Origin: Methanobrevibacter sp.
GTDB lineage: Archaea > Methanobacteriota > Methanobacteria > Methanobacteriales > Methanobacteriaceae
Length of the DNA stretch: 12,912 nucleotides
NCBI GenBank assembly: GCA_016291275.1
Contig: JAEEWY010000024.1
Span: forward strand, 1 to 12,912
Direction of reading: 5' to 3'
Position numbers and translations under genes: made by a program. The notes under the pieces were generated by a model. The model was not told the origin of the DNA. It made no database searches and saw only the letters and a program-made list of their open reading frames with translations. Of this stretch, positions 1 to 7,379 are shown in pieces; the stretch's first letter is position 1, and each line of letters begins with the position of its first letter.

Positions 1-164
1 ACATTATTTAGTTTCTTATTTTACGAACTTTTTTTAACTTTTTTATTTTTTAGCTTTTTTTATTGACATTTTTTAGTTTGATCTATTATTCTAATTTTTT
101 AATATTTCTTAGAATTTTTCTTATATTAGCATTGTTTTTTATTAGTAATTCTTCCAAATATCAA
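1..164. other. T-rich non-coding stretch
   Basis: No credible gene is visible on either strand. The top strand has long T-runs, the composition seen after other rightward genes in this window (for example after 1743, 3649 and 10105). I infer that it may be the 3' flank of a rightward gene lying just outside the window. The 13-mer TTTTTAATATTTC occurs at 96-108 and again at 223-235 and 240-252; this is probably low-complexity DNA. Confidence 0.5.
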
Positions 165-176
165 AAACTTTATATA
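165..176 (+). promoter_or_regulatory. BRE/TATA promoter of metY
   Basis: AAACTTTATATA fits the archaeal BRE plus TATA box consensus, and the identical 12-mer sits upstream of nifS (1858-1869) and, on the minus strand, of the superoxide reductase gene (7860-7871). Transcription would start about 25 bp downstream, near 195-200, giving a leader of about 230 nt before the metY start. The start site is inferred from spacing only. Confidence 0.65.
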
Positions 177-181
177 GTATG

Positions 182-197
182 TATAACAATTGTTATA
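182..197. promoter_or_regulatory. Palindromic operator candidate, copy 1 (metY)
   Basis: TATAACAATTGTTATA is a perfect 16-bp palindrome beginning 5 bp after the TATA box, so it covers the region between TATA box and predicted start site. A dimeric regulator bound here should block RNA polymerase. The same TATAAC-N4-GTTATA pattern occurs at 287-300 (shortened by one base at each end) and at 1899-1914 and 1933-1948 upstream of nifS. The bound protein is unknown. Confidence 0.65.
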
Positions 198-286
198 TAA
201 TGAATATTTTTCTTAAAATTTATTTTTAATATTTCACTATTTTTAATATTTCTTCATTAAGAATAGAACACTTGCAAATATAAAAT

Positions 287-300
287 ATAACAATTGTTAT
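287..300. promoter_or_regulatory. Palindromic operator candidate, copy 2 (metY)
   Basis: ATAACAATTGTTAT is a perfect 14-bp palindrome with the same core as copy 1; its centre lies 104 bp downstream, close to ten helical turns. It falls inside the predicted metY leader. Two sites this far apart would allow cooperative binding or DNA looping, but that is inference. Confidence 0.6.
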
Positions 301-316
301 TTTTTTAATGTTCATA

Positions 317-349
317 TTAAAAATATTTTTCTAAAAAGAATATTTTTAA
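317..349 (+). promoter_or_regulatory. Stem-loop in the metY leader
   Basis: Positions 317-330 can pair with 336-349 (14 pairs, one of them T-G) around a 5-nt loop. All other pairs are A-T, so the fold is weak and may be chance in such AT-rich DNA. It lies between the second palindrome and the metY ribosome binding site. Confidence 0.3.
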
Positions 350-429
350 GAATTTTATTAAATTTCTAATTTATTAAAATCCACTAGTATTCATTATATT
401 TATTAAATTATTATATTATAGGTGATAAA

Positions 430-1743
430 ATGACTAACAAAAATTATGGATTAAGTACTTTAGGATTACATGCAGGACAAGAAGAACCAGACCCAGCAAC
501 TGGAGCAAGAGCTGTTCCGATTTATCAAACTTCATCTTATGTATTTAAGGATACGGATCAGGCAGCAAATAGGTTTGCTCTTCAGGAATTTGGTCAAATT
601 TATAGTAGATTAACTAACCCTACTAACGATGCATTTGAAGCAAGAATTGCCGCTATCGAAGGTGGAAATTCTGCAATATCTGCAGCAAGTGGTTTAGCTG
701 CCATTACTTATGCTTTATTAAACATTACACAACCTGGAGATGAAATTGTTTCTGCAGATAATTTATATGGTGGAACATATCAATTGTTTGATTACACTTT
801 CAAAGATTTGGCACGTAATGTTATCTTTGTAGATTCTCAGGATCTTGATGCTTTTGAAGCTGCAATAACCGATAAGACTAAAGCAATTTATGTGGAATCT
901 ATTGGAAATCCAAAATTGGATGTTCCTGAATTTGAGAAACTTGCTGAAATTGCTCATTCTCATGATATTCCTTTAGTTGTTGACAACACATCTGCTGTTG
1001 GATTAGTAAGACCTTTAGAACATGGAGCAGATGTAATCGCTGCTTCAGCAACTAAATTTGTTGGAGGTCATGGTACTGCTGTAGGAGGATATATTGTCGA
1101 CAGCGGTAAATTCAATTGGGGTAATGGTAAATTCCCTACCCTTTCGGAACCAGATCCAAGTTATCATGGTCTTAACTATTGGGAAGTATTCGGTGATTTC
1201 CCAGGTCTTGGAAACATTGCTTACACTCTCCGTATAAGAGCAAGATTATTAAGGGACTTAGGTGCAACACTTGCTCCTGTCCACAGTTTCATATTCTTGC
1301 AAGGTTTAGAAACTTTATCTATCAGAATGGCTAAACATTCTGACAATGCATTAAAAGTAGCTAAACATTTAGAACACCACCCTGCAGTAAGTTGGGTAAG
1401 TTATCCTGGACTAGAAAGCCATCCAACACATGAAACTGCTAATAAATACTTAGGAGACCAATATGGTGCTTTATTAACATTTGGTGTAAAAGGTGGACTT
1501 GAAGCAGGAAAAGAATTTATTGATAATGTTGAATTGTTATCTTTACTTGCTAATATCGGTGATGCAAAAAGTTTGGTTATCCATCCGGCTTCTACTACTC
1601 ACCAACAATTGACTCCAGAAGAGCAGGAAAGTACTGGTGTAACTCCTGACTTGATTAGAGTATCTGTAGGTCTTGAAGATGTAGAAGACATCATTGCTGA
1701 TATTGATCAAGCTTTAGAAAAAGTTACTGCAAAATTAGGTTAA
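430..1743 (+). CDS. metY: O-acetylhomoserine sulfhydrylase (PLP-dependent, Cys/Met metabolism family)
   Basis: This cytoplasmic enzyme makes homocysteine from O-acetylhomoserine and sulfide, the direct sulfhydrylation route to methionine. The 437-residue length matches the MetY branch, which is longer than cystathionine synthases/lyases. Visible features are the Y58-S-R60 phosphate-binding motif, SGLAA at 87-91, D185 in VVDN (pairs with the PLP ring nitrogen), the PLP lysine K209 in SATKFVGGHG, the MetY-type insert with EPDPSYHGLNY, and the C-terminal HPASTTHQQL block. SAVG after VVDNT replaces the more usual FASP/FATP-like segment. GGTGAT at 421-426 supports the ATG at 430. It is a single-gene unit with its own promoter, two palindromic operators and a terminator hairpin, and precedes other sulfur genes. 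O-succinylhomoserine as substrate cannot be excluded. Confidence 0.93.
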   Translation: MTNKNYGLSTLGLHAGQEEPDPATGARAVPIYQTSSYVFKDTDQAANRFALQEFGQIYSRLTNPTNDAFEARIAAIEGGNSAISAASGLAAITYALLNITQPGDEIVSADNLYGGTYQLFDYTFKDLARNVIFVDSQDLDAFEAAITDKTKAIYVESIGNPKLDVPEFEKLAEIAHSHDIPLVVDNTSAVGLVRPLEHGADVIAASATKFVGGHGTAVGGYIVDSGKFNWGNGKFPTLSEPDPSYHGLNYWEVFGDFPGLGNIAYTLRIRARLLRDLGATLAPVHSFIFLQGLETLSIRMAKHSDNALKVAKHLEHHPAVSWVSYPGLESHPTHETANKYLGDQYGALLTFGVKGGLEAGKEFIDNVELLSLLANIGDAKSLVIHPASTTHQQLTPEEQESTGVTPDLIRVSVGLEDVEDIIADIDQALEKVTAKLG

Positions 1744-1812
1744 GAATAATTTATTATTCTAAACCTCTCTATTTTTATTTTCCCCTATTTTTTATCTTTA
1801 ATTTTTTATCTC
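1743..1812 (+). terminator. metY terminator: hairpin plus T-rich tract
   Basis: AGAATAAT (1743-1750) pairs with ATTATTCT (1753-1760); the left arm begins at the last base of the stop codon. The only G in the left arm (1744) meets a C (1759). A T-rich tract with runs of 5-6 T follows up to about 1812. Confidence 0.6.
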
Positions 1813-1857
1813 TTCATTTATTTTCATTTATTTTTATTTTTTATTTTAGTCAAACCT

Positions 1858-1869
1858 AAACTTTATATA
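1858..1869 (+). promoter_or_regulatory. BRE/TATA promoter of nifS-iscU
   Basis: AAACTTTATATA is identical to the metY promoter element. The predicted start is near 1890-1895, leaving a leader of about 115 nt to the ATG at 2009. TAATTATATA just downstream (1882-1891) is a weaker alternative TATA box. Confidence 0.65.
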
Positions 1870-1898
1870 CTAAAACTTACTAATAATTATATAGGTGA

Positions 1899-1914
1899 TA
1901 TAACTATTGTTATA
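1899..1914. promoter_or_regulatory. Palindromic operator candidate, copy 3 (nifS)
   Basis: TATAACTATTGTTATA keeps both 6-bp arms TATAAC/GTTATA exactly; only the 4-bp centre departs from symmetry. It lies just downstream of the predicted transcription start, a position suited to repression. Confidence 0.62.
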
Positions 1915-1932
1915 TTTTTTTTAAAACAGTGT

Positions 1933-1948
1933 TATAACTATAGTTATA
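1933..1948. promoter_or_regulatory. Palindromic operator candidate, copy 4 (nifS)
   Basis: TATAACTATAGTTATA is a perfect 16-bp palindrome. Its centre is 34 bp from that of copy 3, a little over three helical turns, so adjacent dimers could sit on nearly the same face. Arms are identical to copies 1 and 3. Confidence 0.65.
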
Positions 1949-2008
1949 TTAATGTTTTTAATTGAAAAATTATTAAAAAATTTACTTAAAAATTTTGGAG
2001 TGCTAACT

Positions 2009-3217
2009 ATGATTTATATGGACAATTCTGCTACTTCTCCAGTAAAAGAAGAAGTATTTAATGCAATGGTACCTTTTTTGAAAGAAGAATTCGGTAATCC
2101 TTCTACTTTTTATAAATTAGGTAGAAATGCTAAAAAAGCGGTTGAAGAAGCTCGTGAACATGTAGCTAAATTAATTAATGCGGATACACGAGAGATCATA
2201 TTTACAAGTGGAGGAACTGAATCTGATAATATGGCTATAAAAGGAGTGGCCTTAAAAAATGAAGATAAAGGAAAGCACATAATTACAACAGAAATTGAGC
2301 ATCCTGCAGTATTAAGAACTTGTGAATTCCTTGAAACAAGGGGTTATGAAGTTACTTATTTGCCAGTAAATGAAAATGGTATAATCAGTATAGAAGATTT
2401 AAAAAATGCAATAAGGGAAGATACCATTTTAATCTCTGTAATGCATGCAAATAATGAGATAGGAACTATACAACCAATTGAAGAAGTAGGTAAGATTGCA
2501 AAGGAAAATGGCATCATATTCCATTGTGATGCAGTGCAATCTGTAGGAAAGATTCCAGTTGATGTTAAAGAGGCTAATATTGACTTATTGTCCATCTCTT
2601 CCCATAAGATTTATGGTCCAAAAGGTGTTGGGGCTATATTCATTAGAAAAGGAGTTAGATTAGAATTATTGATTCATGGTGGTGGTCAAGAGAACGGTCT
2701 TAGATCAGGTACAGAAAATGTTCCAGGTATCGTAGGTTTTGGTAAAGCTGCAGAGCTTGCTTATGAACACTTAGATGAAAACATAGCAAAGCTTACAGAA
2801 CTAAGAGATTCTCTCATTGAAAAGATTAGTGATAGAATTCCAGAGGCTTACTTGAATGGTGATAGGGAAAATAGACTTCCAAATAATGTAAACTTCAGAT
2901 TTGCAGCAATCGAGGGTGAAGGATTGATTCTAAGATTGGATGCAAAAGGAATCAATGGTGCAACAGGTTCTGCATGTTCATCAAAAAGTCTAAAGGCATC
3001 TTATGTATTAAGCGCTTTAGGTTTGGAAGATGCTGAAATCCACGGTTCCTTAAGATTAAGTTTAGGTACTGAAAATAGCTTAGAAGATGTAGATGTTGTT
3101 GTAGATGCATTGGATGAAGTTGTTGCAGGATTAAGAAGAATGTCTCCTTTATGGGATAATGAAAATAATGAATCTTTGGAATTAGATGAGTCTAAGTTTA
3201 CAGACCCCGACCATTAA
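2009..3217 (+). CDS. nifS: Cysteine desulfurase, NifS/IscS type
   Basis: A PLP enzyme that takes sulfur from cysteine as an enzyme persulfide, releasing alanine, and hands it to a scaffold. From the ATG at 2009 it is 402 residues, close to the family norm. H98 in EHPA stacks on PLP, D174 and Q177 lie in HCDAVQS, K200 in SSHKIYGPKG forms the aldimine, and C323 in GSACSSKS is the persulfide cysteine on a long mobile loop (class I). The start at 2009 is chosen because GGAG at 1997-2000 lies 8 nt upstream; a further in-frame ATG at 1952 has no such site and abuts an operator. After RRMSPL (377-382) there is an acidic tail of about 20 residues. iscU follows 57 nt later on the same strand with no strong terminator between. 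iscS is an equally valid symbol. Confidence 0.94.
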   Translation: MIYMDNSATSPVKEEVFNAMVPFLKEEFGNPSTFYKLGRNAKKAVEEAREHVAKLINADTREIIFTSGGTESDNMAIKGVALKNEDKGKHIITTEIEHPAVLRTCEFLETRGYEVTYLPVNENGIISIEDLKNAIREDTILISVMHANNEIGTIQPIEEVGKIAKENGIIFHCDAVQSVGKIPVDVKEANIDLLSISSHKIYGPKGVGAIFIRKGVRLELLIHGGGQENGLRSGTENVPGIVGFGKAAELAYEHLDENIAKLTELRDSLIEKISDRIPEAYLNGDRENRLPNNVNFRFAAIEGEGLILRLDAKGINGATGSACSSKSLKASYVLSALGLEDAEIHGSLRLSLGTENSLEDVDVVVDALDEVVAGLRRMSPLWDNENNESLELDESKFTDPDH

Positions 3218-3274
3218 ATAAATTAAAATATTATGATTATTCAGAATTATTGTAAAGAAATAAGGTGATAAGAT

Positions 3275-3649
3275 ATGTACAGTGAAAAAGTTATGGATCA
3301 TTTTGCAAATCCAAGAAATTCTGGTATTATTGAAAATGCAAGTGGTGAAGGAACTGTTGGAAACCCTACTTGTGGGGATTTGATGACCATTTATATTGAT
3401 GTAGATGACGATGAAGTGATTCAGGATATAAAATTTGAAACCTTTGGTTGCGGTGCTGCAATTGCTACAAGCAGTATGATTACTGAAATCGCTAAGGGAA
3501 TGACAGTTGATGAGGCTTTAGAGATTACTAGAAATGATGTGGCTGATGCATTGGATGGTCTTCCACCAATCAAGATGCATTGTTCCAACTTAGCAGCAGA
3601 TGCATTGACTGAAGCAATCAAAGATTATAAATCTAAAAAATCAGAATAA
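3275..3649 (+). CDS. iscU: Fe-S cluster assembly scaffold IscU/NifU N-terminal type
   Basis: A 124-residue scaffold on which Fe-S clusters are built with sulfur from the neighbouring desulfurase. The three ligand cysteines C33 (PTCGD), C59 (FGCGAA) and C103 (MHCSNLA) and the conserved D35 are all present. LPPIKMHC at 96-103 matches the LPPVK-type segment that in bacterial IscU contacts the HscA chaperone. It consists of the U domain only, without the C-terminal Nfu domain of full NifU. GGTGAT at 3264-3269 supports the ATG at 3275. It is the second gene of a nifS-iscU operon; no iscA, hscA, hscB or ferredoxin gene is present in the window. nifU is the alternative symbol. Confidence 0.93.
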   Translation: MYSEKVMDHFANPRNSGIIENASGEGTVGNPTCGDLMTIYIDVDDDEVIQDIKFETFGCGAAIATSSMITEIAKGMTVDEALEITRNDVADALDGLPPIKMHCSNLAADALTEAIKDYKSKKSE

Positions 3650-3712
3650 AAAATTTATTATAATTTTTAATTTTTTATTCTTTTTTAATTTTTTATTTTT
3701 TTTCAATATTTT
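3643..3712 (+). terminator. nifS-iscU terminator: 13-bp stem plus T-runs
   Basis: AGAATAAAAAATT (3643-3655) is an exact reverse complement of AATTTTTTATTCT (3669-3681). The left arm contains the iscU stop codon (3647-3649). Its single G (3644) pairs with C3680. T-runs of 6-8 follow. The first seven bases of the arm (AGAATAA) are the same as in the metY hairpin. Confidence 0.6.
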
Positions 3713-4238
3713 TTATTCTATTATTCCAAAACTATTTTTATTATTTTTTTATAATTTTTCGAATTCAATTTTTTAGGATTTTGTTTCATCTAATTAAAAC
3801 TTTTTTTAATTTTTTTCTTAAATTTTTCTTATCAATTTTTCATAAAATTTACATTTTCACAAACTTTTGATAAAAAATTTTCTCAATTTTTCACAATTTC
3901 ATTTTTGTGCAAAAATAATATAGTAACATTTCATTAAATGATACTTTATTAAAAATAAATTAATTTAATTAATCATAAAATCAATTTAATTAAATCATAT
4001 CTTCTGATTATAAAAATGAATTTAGTAGATCTACATCTAACAGTTTAAAAAGAGCAATTTAATAAATTTTTAATATTGAGATAATTTTTGAGATATCAAA
4101 AAAATAGAAATTTTAGAAAAAAGTAAAAAATTAGAAAAATTAGTAAATCTGATTTTCCAAAATTGAAAAAATAAAAAATAGAAAAAAATAATTTATGAAA
4201 AATTTATCAAAATTATTTTTCAATTGAAATTATTTTTT
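3650..4238. other. Gene-free convergent spacer
   Basis: 589 bp between the rightward iscU and the leftward RecJ-like gene. I see no gene, RNA or mobile element. The top strand is T-rich up to about 3900 and A-rich from about 4050, so each strand is T-rich downstream of its own gene, as expected for back-to-back oligo-T termination zones. Short AATTTAATTAA-type repeats sit near 3958-3995 where the bias switches. Confidence 0.6.
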
Positions 4239-4243
4239 TTATT
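4177..4243 (-). terminator. Terminator hairpin of the RecJ-like gene
   Basis: Positions 4227-4243 pair with 4177-4194 (17 pairs, one bulged base at 4181) around a 32-nt loop that contains the palindrome TTTCAATTGAAA (4218-4229). The first arm covers the stop codon. The minus strand is T-rich beyond it. The arms are almost all A-T, so chance pairing is possible. Confidence 0.4.
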
Positions 4244-6572
4244 CATTAGTCATATTTTGGATTTCACTTAGAAGTTGATTCAATACTTCCTTGCCAAGAC
4301 CCTCAATATATTTTATTGATCCTGCACATTCGTGACCTCCACCATCAATACCTGCTTGAGGTATCTTATCTGCAAGACTAATTACTATATTGTTTACATT
4401 AAATCCAAAGATCTTATGAACAGAATCGGTTGCCCTTAAAACTCCAAAGTCAGGACCATGTCCAAGGGTAATGATTGGCTTATCTTCACCAATCTCTTTT
4501 ACAATCTTGTCATGAACAAATCCACAGGTTTTTCCAGGAGCCGGGAATGTAAACTTATGAGCATATTTTTCAACATCTAAAACATTGAAGTAGATTCCAT
4601 TTTCAAGTTGGACTCTTTTAATGTTAGGTAAAGCAGCTTTCATTTGGGTATCTACACGTTTTAGGTATTCTTTATATAATGCTTCAACCATCTTAGGATG
4701 CTTGTCAAGATTGTCTACACCTAAGATAGTATCGATAATTCCCCTACCATTCATGAATCTAAGGAAGTAAGCCTCAAAATCGATACATTCAGCAATTTTC
4801 TTCAATTGCTCTCTGTCATATCCTTTTTCAGATGCAAGCTTTACATATTGTTCCACTTCATCCGCTTCTGCACGGTCTCCTAAAACCGCAACAGCAGGCA
4901 AGTGTTTTACTAAGTCTTCAATATCTGGATTAATGATGTGTGCAACTTCAGTAGCTAATGCTCCAGCTGTTATTTGAGAATCCCCTCCAACAAGATAAGG
5001 ATTTACATGAGTGTCAACATATTCATCCACTGCAACAGTACCTGCAATGATGTCTTCATTGTTGCACTCTGCGCTTCCATCAATTGTTTCTCCACTTTTC
5101 AATGTTTTTGTAATCAATTCTCCAGGGAAGTGATGGTCAATGACTACAATTTCAATATCATAGATTTTTGCTTGCATCAATGCTACAATGTCTTCCTCTG
5201 TGGAACCGTTATCCAATAGTACAATCAATGGCAATTTTTGCCCATGTCTTTCAAAGTCTTCCAATGCAAAGGATAAATCCTTTACAACATCTTCCAATTC
5301 ATAAAATGGAGCTTTACTCGGAGAGCGTTTGAAGTAGTGGTATTCAGCATCATTATCTGGATTGAATTCTTTTAATAAAGGAATAACTGCTTTTTCCATT
5401 GCAACTCCTGCACAGATACCATCTGCATCTGCATGGTGTCTGACAAGAATTGATCTTCCATCTAAAATAGCTCTTCTAATGACTTTTGCAGCTTCTCTCA
5501 TTTTAGGCTTTAACCTATCTAAAACTGGGCTTTGGATTAGGAAATCAACATCATCAGGTTCTGCCTTTTTATCTAAAGCAATATCAATGAATTCCTTCAT
5601 CTTGTTAGCTTCTTCGTCGCCAAGCTTTTCAATGCTGCTTGACTCTATTTGAATTTCACCATTATGCTTATTGACCTCTCCAATTACCTCTACAATATCC
5701 CCTATTTCAATTTCAGGATACATTCTAACTCCAGGTTCATTAAATGCTGCAGCCCAGGTAATTGCAGTCTCATCAGTGATTGTAAAAATAGTTGGTCCTG
5801 AGGTCTGTTGGATTTGTATAACTTCCCCATGGACTTTAACGACATTACCCATTGAAGAGTCATCAAGTGTTTCGATTTTGGTTCTTTTGATGTTTTTCTT
5901 GACTTTTTTAATCACATATTCTCCTTTGAAAACATTTGCAGGAGCCATGTCAACTTCACGTTTTCTCTCTTTGATTTGGGTGATTCTTACAAATACATAA
6001 TCTCCAACTTTGTTTGAGGAATTACGTGTTCTCATGAGTCCCCAAACCTGATTGTTTAAGCTGACAAAAAGACCGTATCTTTCCACTCTTGTGACTTTAC
6101 CTCTATAGATGGAATTAAGCTCCAAATCGCTCATTTCACATAGCCCATCTAATTCATAAACAATTTCCTTTCCTGAAATGTCAGATTCCACAACGAGTTT
6201 TTCAGGATTTTTCTCTCTTTCAGCTTGTTTTTTCATTTTCTCTTCTTCTTGCTTTTCTGCACATTCATCACAGTAATTCTTATCAGAGTCAATACGTTTT
6301 CCACAATCATTGCAAACAGTAATTTCGCCTGTTCCATTACAGTAGGAACAGTCTTCCAAGACATCCACCATTCCTTTTCCATCACATGCTTCACATGGAA
6401 CATCTTGATCTGCATCTAAATCAAATTTAGCTCTAGCATTACTGTTCACGCCTTTAAAGTGATTTTTCATTTCAAATGTATCTACATAACCGGTTCCATC
6501 ACAATTTTCACATATTTTTGTATCTACAACTACGGACCCGGTTCCATTACATTTAGGGCATGCTTTTTTCAT
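4239..6572 (-). CDS. Archaeal RecJ-like DHH phosphoesterase with DnaJ-type zinc fingers
   Basis: A 777-residue protein resembling the archaea-specific RecJ-like exonuclease family (COG1107 as I recall). Order: cysteine pairs C5/C8, C21/C24, C60/C63, C75/C78 in CxxCxGxG repeats, plus C87/C90 and C101/C104 (zinc binding); an S1 RNA/DNA-binding domain about 150-210; an OB-fold about 240-315; then the DHH domain with HHADADG (379-385), D454 in LLDNGS, DHH at 479-481 and GD at 565-566; and a DHHA1 domain ending in GGGH (744-747). All expected metal ligands are visible, so it should be an active nuclease or phosphoesterase; the substrate (single-stranded DNA, RNA or a nucleotide) cannot be told from sequence. 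GTGAGGGGG on the minus strand (6577-6585) precedes the ATG. It lies 76 nt downstream of the lipoprotein gene. Confidence 0.9.
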   Translation of the reverse strand: MKKACPKCNGTGSVVVDTKICENCDGTGYVDTFEMKNHFKGVNSNARAKFDLDADQDVPCEACDGKGMVDVLEDCSYCNGTGEITVCNDCGKRIDSDKNYCDECAEKQEEEKMKKQAEREKNPEKLVVESDISGKEIVYELDGLCEMSDLELNSIYRGKVTRVERYGLFVSLNNQVWGLMRTRNSSNKVGDYVFVRITQIKERKREVDMAPANVFKGEYVIKKVKKNIKRTKIETLDDSSMGNVVKVHGEVIQIQQTSGPTIFTITDETAITWAAAFNEPGVRMYPEIEIGDIVEVIGEVNKHNGEIQIESSSIEKLGDEEANKMKEFIDIALDKKAEPDDVDFLIQSPVLDRLKPKMREAAKVIRRAILDGRSILVRHHADADGICAGVAMEKAVIPLLKEFNPDNDAEYHYFKRSPSKAPFYELEDVVKDLSFALEDFERHGQKLPLIVLLDNGSTEEDIVALMQAKIYDIEIVVIDHHFPGELITKTLKSGETIDGSAECNNEDIIAGTVAVDEYVDTHVNPYLVGGDSQITAGALATEVAHIINPDIEDLVKHLPAVAVLGDRAEADEVEQYVKLASEKGYDREQLKKIAECIDFEAYFLRFMNGRGIIDTILGVDNLDKHPKMVEALYKEYLKRVDTQMKAALPNIKRVQLENGIYFNVLDVEKYAHKFTFPAPGKTCGFVHDKIVKEIGEDKPIITLGHGPDFGVLRATDSVHKIFGFNVNNIVISLADKIPQAGIDGGGHECAGSIKYIEGLGKEVLNQLLSEIQNMTNE

Positions 6573-6637
6573 TTTTCCCCCTCACAGATTTTTCTAATAA
6601 ATTGAATAATTCAAATAAAAATATTAATTATTATGTT

Positions 6638-6659
6638 GAATAATCATTTTAGATTATTC
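6638..6659 (-). terminator. Hairpin around the lipoprotein stop codon
   Basis: GAATAATC (6638-6645) and GATTATTC (6652-6659) are perfect 8-bp arms with two G-C pairs; the stop codon lies in the 6-nt loop. On the minus strand a modest TTTTTATTT tract follows about 15 nt later, so termination before the RecJ-like gene may be partial. Confidence 0.45.
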
Positions 6660-7158
6660 CTGCTTTTTTGAATAATCCAGAGTTTTCTTCTACTAATTGA
6701 TTTCTTTCACCTTGAAGTATCACTGCTTTTTTCATTTGATTATTCGCTGACTTAGCATATGAATTTCCTGAATAAGGATCATTATTTGCATAGTATTGGA
6801 TAGCTAAATAAAGCTCATCGCTTGCCTGTTTCTTCAATGACACTTCTTCATTTATCAAATCAATGTACTCTTTATATACACTTTCATTTAAGTCATCTTG
6901 ATACTCTTCAATTTCTGAAAGTTTTGTTTCTGCGTCATTAAATTTTTCCTTTGCAATTTGAATGTTGTTGTTTCCACTTGCATAGTCACGGCTATTGATG
7001 GAGCTGATTGCAGCGTTATAATCATTATCTCCTTCAGTGATATCAGTGTTCAAATCTTTCATTCTACTGTTTATGTTATCGATAGGACCATTAATACAAC
7101 CGCTTATACTAACAACTGCTATCAATATCAAAACAATTAATATAATATCTTTTCTCAT
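6649..7158 (-). CDS. Small predicted lipoprotein of unknown function
   Basis: Unrecognised family. From the ATG at 7158 it is 169 residues: a short basic start (MRKD), a hydrophobic stretch to about residue 18, and the lipobox I-S-G-C21, so it should be exported and anchored to the outer face of the membrane by a lipid on C21. The rest is mostly helical, rich in N, S, E, K, with no transmembrane segment. I prefer this start to an in-frame ATG at 7209, which would bury the signal peptide behind 17 charged residues, has no ribosome binding site and overlaps a TATA-like element (minus strand, about 7195-7209). The binding site for 7158 is weak (TTTGATAGC). It sits upstream of the RecJ-like gene with no evident functional link. 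Confidence 0.7.
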   Translation of the reverse strand: MRKDIILIVLILIAVVSISGCINGPIDNINSRMKDLNTDITEGDNDYNAAISSINSRDYASGNNNIQIAKEKFNDAETKLSEIEEYQDDLNESVYKEYIDLINEEVSLKKQASDELYLAIQYYANNDPYSGNSYAKSANNQMKKAVILQGERNQLVEENSGLFKKAGII

Positions 7159-7306
7159 GCTATCAAATTTAATTTTTTTAATTTCATATAATTTATATAA
7201 TATTTTCAATTAGTTAATAATTTGATAAATTTAATTTAAAATATAACTTATATAATATTAATATTATGAATTTCATATATTATAAAATTTAGTAATTTGA
7301 TAAAAA

Positions 7307-7368
7307 ATAGTGAAGATAGTGAGTATATGATAATAGTGAAGATAGTGAAAATAGTGAAAATAGGAAAA
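7307..7368. repeat. 9-bp tandem repeat, about seven units
   Basis: ATAGTGAAG-like units run head to tail at 7307, 7316, 7325 (8 bp, degenerate), 7333, 7342, 7351 and 7360; four are ATAGTGAA plus A or G. It lies downstream of the superoxide reductase terminator and upstream of the lipoprotein gene. It is not in any credible reading frame with a start and ribosome binding site. The period of 9 is a multiple of three, so it could be a decayed coding repeat. Confidence 0.7.
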
Positions 7369-7379
7369 ATAATGTAATA

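Noticed and set aside
200..229. Short ORF of 9 codons in the metY leader as a leader peptide (a second, 9-unit ORF with 8 sense codons lies at 308-334)
   Set aside because: No ribosome binding site, no run of Met or Cys codons, and such short frames are expected by chance in this DNA.
222..255. Two adjacent 17-bp units sharing TTTTTAATATTTC as operator repeats
   Set aside because: Pure A/T apart from a C or two, and a third copy lies at 96-108 upstream of the promoter; more likely low-complexity DNA.
1894..1924. GGTGAT at 1894-1899 followed by a TTG mini-frame (1907-1924)
   Set aside because: The frame is five codons long, has no ATG/GTG start, and lies within an operator; the GGTGAT match is most likely coincidental.
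1952..2008. N-terminal extension of NifS from the ATG at 1952
   Set aside because: No ribosome binding site, it starts 3 nt after the operator, and the Lys/Leu-rich 19 residues are not part of the family; GGAG precedes the ATG at 2009.
5362..5652. Antisense open frames of 60-109 codons within the RecJ-like gene and other genes
   Set aside because: They lie opposite well-supported conserved genes, have no family resemblance, and lack good ribosome binding sites.
7242..7247. Isolated TATAAC half-site (another at 10203-10208) as further operators
   Set aside because: Neither has a GTTATA arm at the right spacing.
7307..7368. CRISPR array
   Set aside because: Units are 9 bp and directly abutting, with no spacers.
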